Of a stretch of 8,956 nt of DNA, positions 6,946 to 8,956 are shown piece by piece (position 1 is the stretch's first letter; every line of letters begins with the position of its first letter). The DNA is taken from the NCBI GenBank assembly GCA_026990815.1, contig JALXCS010000028.1, positions 1 to 8,956 of the forward strand. The letters are read 5' to 3'. Both the position numbers and the translations under genes were made by a program. A model generated the notes under the pieces. The model was not told the DNA's origin. It saw only the letters and a program-made list of their open reading frames with translations, and did not search any database. The DNA is from Methylomonas sp. GTDB taxonomy: Bacteria > Pseudomonadota > Gammaproteobacteria > Methylococcales > Methylomonadaceae.

Positions 6946-8640
6946 TTACTTAAGTTCGTCAGGAAAATACTTGATAACGCAGCGCAGCGGATTGGGCGCT
7001 GCTTGCCCCAATCCGCAAATTGAAGCATCGACCATTACCGAAGAAAGCTCCTCCAGTAAATCAGTGTCCCACTCCTTTTCCTGCATTAAATTTACTGCTT
7101 TTGTGGTTCCAACCCGACAAGGCGTACATTGGCCACAGGATTCATCTTCAAAGAATTTAAGTGCATTAATAGCAAGCTGTTTGGCGCTATCCTGATGAGA
7201 AAAAACCATAACTGCAGCAGAACCTATAAAACACCCATACTGATTCAAGGTATCAAAATCCAGCGGAATATCACCCATTGATGAGGGTAAAATACCGCCT
7301 GAAGCCCCCCCGGGGAAATAGCCATAAAATTCATGTCCATCCACCATACCGCCGCAATATTCATCAATCAGCTCTTTCACTGTAATACCGGCTGGCGCCA
7401 GATGAACCCCCGGTTTTTTAACCCGCCCCGAAACTGAAAAAGAACGCAAACCCTTGCGTTCATGTCGACCATAAGAAGCAAACCATTCCGGCCCTTTTTC
7501 TATAATATCCCTTACCCAATAGCAGGTTTCCATATTATGCTCAAGGGTAGGCCTGCTAAATAGACCAACTTCTGCCAGAAAAGGTGGTCTCAAACGAGGC
7601 ATACCGCGCTTACCTTCCAAAGATTCAATCATGGCAGACTCTTCACCGCAAATATAAGCACCAGCACCGCGGCGAAGATGAATAGGTGGCATTTTATATT
7701 TCTGTGAAGGTGGGCTATTTTCCAGCTTAGCAATTTCCTGTGTCAGAATTTCACGGCAACCTGCATATTCATCTCGCAGATAAATATAGATTTCATCGCA
7801 TCCAACAGTGAGTGCAGCTATGATCATTCCTTCCAAAAACCGATGGGGATCTTTCTCCAGATAATGACGATCCTTAAACGTTCCTGGCTCGCCCTCGTCA
7901 ATATTAACAGCCATTAATCTGGGACCAGCAAAACCTTTGACGATCCGCCATTTTCTCCCGGCCGGAAAACCTGCCCCGCCAAGCCCACGAAGACCCGAGT
8001 CCTCCATTTTCTTGAGAATGCTTTGTTCAGAAATTTGTCCTTCTAGAACTTTCTGCAATGTTGAATAACCACCATCGGAGATATACTTGTCAAATGGAAT
8101 ATAATTAGCCACTTTGGCTTTAATATCATTATTTTTTACCGCATTTTGTACCGTTTCTGAGGTAGCCTGATCAATCGGGTTTTGTCCCACAACTGCAACC
8201 GGCGCATGCTGGCAGCGCCCGACACAAGGGACTTTTTGAATTCTTACACTATCTCCTAGGCCGGTTTTCAATGCGATCAGCAATTCTTGTGCGCCTGCCA
8301 ATTCGCAAGAAACAGACTCGCATACCCGGACAGTCAACGATAACGGTGGTGCTTCACCCTCTTTAACCACATCAAAATGATGATAAAAAGAAGCTACTTC
8401 ATAAACCTCGGCAGTTGACAAATTCATTTCGTAAGCAAGTGCCACCAGATGTTTGGATGAAATGTGCTGATATTTGTCCTGGATTTTATGAAGGTGTTCA
8501 ATCAATAAATCGCGTTGCCGTGATTCGTTGTTTAACAAAACCCGAACTTCTTCAAGCGCCCCCAAATCAACACTATGGCCTTTGGGACCACTACGTTTTT
8601 TCTTACTGATTTGTTCTGGGGATATTTTAATCACTGCCAC
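6946..8640 (-). CDS. fdhB: NAD-dependent formate dehydrogenase, beta subunit (fused NuoE-NuoF-like diaphorase)
   Basis: A 564-residue cytoplasmic subunit carrying the NAD+ reducing site. The N-terminal part (about 27-170) is a NuoE/FdsG-like thioredoxin-fold domain with [2Fe-2S] ligands C107, C112, C139 and C143. The rest (about 183-560) is NuoF/FdsB-like: GLGGAGFPAGRKW (219-231) and NIDEGEPGTFKDR (246-258) for FMN and NADH, GAGAYICGEESAMIESLEGKRG region (325-346), then SCGQCTPCRVG with C502, C505, C508 and the fourth [4Fe-4S] ligand C542. The fusion replaces the separate FdsG and FdsB chains and resembles the beta subunit of M. extorquens FDH1. The start codon is GTG (8638-8640), chosen because a strong GGAGGAG site lies just upstream. 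It is the first gene of the fdhB-fdhA operon. Confidence 0.93.
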   Translation of the reverse strand: MAVIKISPEQISKKKRSGPKGHSVDLGALEEVRVLLNNESRQRDLLIEHLHKIQDKYQHISSKHLVALAYEMNLSTAEVYEVASFYHHFDVVKEGEAPPLSLTVRVCESVSCELAGAQELLIALKTGLGDSVRIQKVPCVGRCQHAPVAVVGQNPIDQATSETVQNAVKNNDIKAKVANYIPFDKYISDGGYSTLQKVLEGQISEQSILKKMEDSGLRGLGGAGFPAGRKWRIVKGFAGPRLMAVNIDEGEPGTFKDRHYLEKDPHRFLEGMIIAALTVGCDEIYIYLRDEYAGCREILTQEIAKLENSPPSQKYKMPPIHLRRGAGAYICGEESAMIESLEGKRGMPRLRPPFLAEVGLFSRPTLEHNMETCYWVRDIIEKGPEWFASYGRHERKGLRSFSVSGRVKKPGVHLAPAGITVKELIDEYCGGMVDGHEFYGYFPGGASGGILPSSMGDIPLDFDTLNQYGCFIGSAAVMVFSHQDSAKQLAINALKFFEDESCGQCTPCRVGTTKAVNLMQEKEWDTDLLEELSSVMVDASICGLGQAAPNPLRCVIKYFPDELK

Positions 8641-8646
8641 GCGTTA

Positions 8647-8653
8647 CTCCTCC
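8647..8653 (-). promoter_or_regulatory. Strong Shine-Dalgarno fixing the GTG start of fdhB
   Basis: The minus strand reads GGAGGAG followed by TAACGC and then GTG. The near-perfect match and 6-8 base spacing make the non-ATG start convincing. Confidence 0.8.
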
Positions 8654-8837
8654 AATTTAGAACAGGCCAAACATTAAGATAACTCAAAAATCAACTCTTA
8701 CAACATGGTGAAAAATATCGCTCGAGTATATTCATATTCAGGATATTAAATATACCAAAAATAAAGCCTTGCTGTAATATCCGATTCATAAAAGCACTTG
8801 AAACTGATATTATTAATTGCTAATATTTTGCAGATCA

Positions 8838-8885
8838 CAGGAAATGATTTAGTATATTCCTACCTTACTAAATCTGTCAGGAAAT
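8838..8885. promoter_or_regulatory. Inverted repeat flanked by direct repeats, candidate regulator-binding site upstream of fdhB
   Basis: GATTTAGTA (8846-8854) and TACTAAATC (8866-8874) are perfect reverse complements separated by 11 bases, with their centres 20 bp apart, or about two helical turns. The octamer CAGGAAAT occurs in direct orientation immediately on either side (8838-8845 and 8878-8885), 40 bp apart. The site lies about 200 bp upstream of the fdhB start. It has no T-tract and does not look like a terminator. A dimeric activator or repressor site for fdhBA, or for a gene beyond the right edge, is a reasonable inference; the regulator is unknown. Confidence 0.4.
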
Positions 8886-8956
8886 ACCCCGATGTTACCC
8901 TTTTTTCACAACAAATGTCTTTTCCAACAATGCTAAAGGCTATATCACTTTTTTTG

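Larger units (their letters stand above)
8641..8956 (-). promoter_or_regulatory. AT-rich leader and promoter region of the fdhBA operon, no gene seen
   Basis: The last 316 bases hold no credible coding frame: short ATG frames on the plus strand at about 8706 and 8892 run only 14 codons and lack ribosome sites. A weak minus-strand promoter candidate is TTCAAG (complement of 8797-8802) and TATTAC (complement of 8774-8779) with a 17-base spacer; it matches the sigma-70 consensus only 3/6 and 4/6. AT-rich dyads are present, including GTATATT (8726-8732) with AATATAC (8749-8755), but low complexity makes them weak evidence. No -24/-12 sigma-54 signature was found. A stronger dyad upstream is listed separately. 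Confidence 0.35.

Noticed and set aside
4487..7195. Several short plus-strand frames within fdhA and fdhB
   Set aside because: They lie opposite well-supported conserved coding sequence, lack ribosome sites and give no family-like protein.
8641..8700. Sigma-54 promoter for fdhB
   Set aside because: TTGGCC followed by TTGG occurs on the minus strand, but the GG-to-GC spacing does not fit the -24/-12 rule.
1..8956. CRISPR array, tRNA or rRNA genes
   Set aside because: No regularly spaced direct repeats, cloverleaf-like segments or rRNA-like conserved stretches were seen on either strand.

Overview
The window looks like chromosome of a moderately AT-rich gammaproteobacterium. The tandem twitching-motility ATPase genes pilT and pilU, with a YggS-family gene divergent from pilT, are a typical gammaproteobacterial layout. 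Next to them lies a cytoplasmic NAD-dependent molybdenum/tungsten formate dehydrogenase. That pairing would fit a methanotroph or methylotroph such as Methylococcales, where formate oxidation is the last step of C1 dissimilation, but this assignment is inference from gene content, not from a marker gene.

Layout. Bases 1-27 (minus strand) are the first nine codons of a probable IS1595-family transposase that runs off the left edge. Bases 110-231 form a long imperfect palindrome with perfect 15-bp arms. The stretch to about 590 has no convincing gene but contains an orphan plus-strand terminator-like hairpin. Next, on the minus strand, come yggS (PLP homeostasis protein) and a SirB2-family membrane protein, ending in a good intrinsic terminator at 588-626. 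Divergent from yggS, on the plus strand, are pilT and pilU, 11 bp apart. They face the formate dehydrogenase operon, and a dyad at 4067-4092 sits between the converging units. The minus-strand operon fdhB-fdhA fills 8640 to 4145. The last 316 bases are an AT-rich leader/promoter region with a perfect 9-bp inverted repeat and flanking direct repeats.

How the genes work together. PilT and PilU are hexameric retraction ATPases of the type IV pilus; the pilus structural genes are not here. FdhB is a single-chain fusion of a NuoE-like [2Fe-2S] domain and a NuoF-like FMN/NAD/[4Fe-4S] domain. FdhA is a NuoG-like iron-sulfur N-terminus joined to a molybdopterin formate dehydrogenase catalytic domain with an active-site cysteine. 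Together they would carry formate electrons through a cluster wire to NAD+. The two-subunit design resembles Methylorubrum (Methylobacterium) extorquens FDH1 rather than the three-subunit FdsGBA type.

No clearly new multi-gene system is visible. The most unusual items are the long palindrome beside the transposase start, the absence of the His-Cys3 cluster ligands in FdhA, and the dyad with flanking repeats upstream of fdhB.
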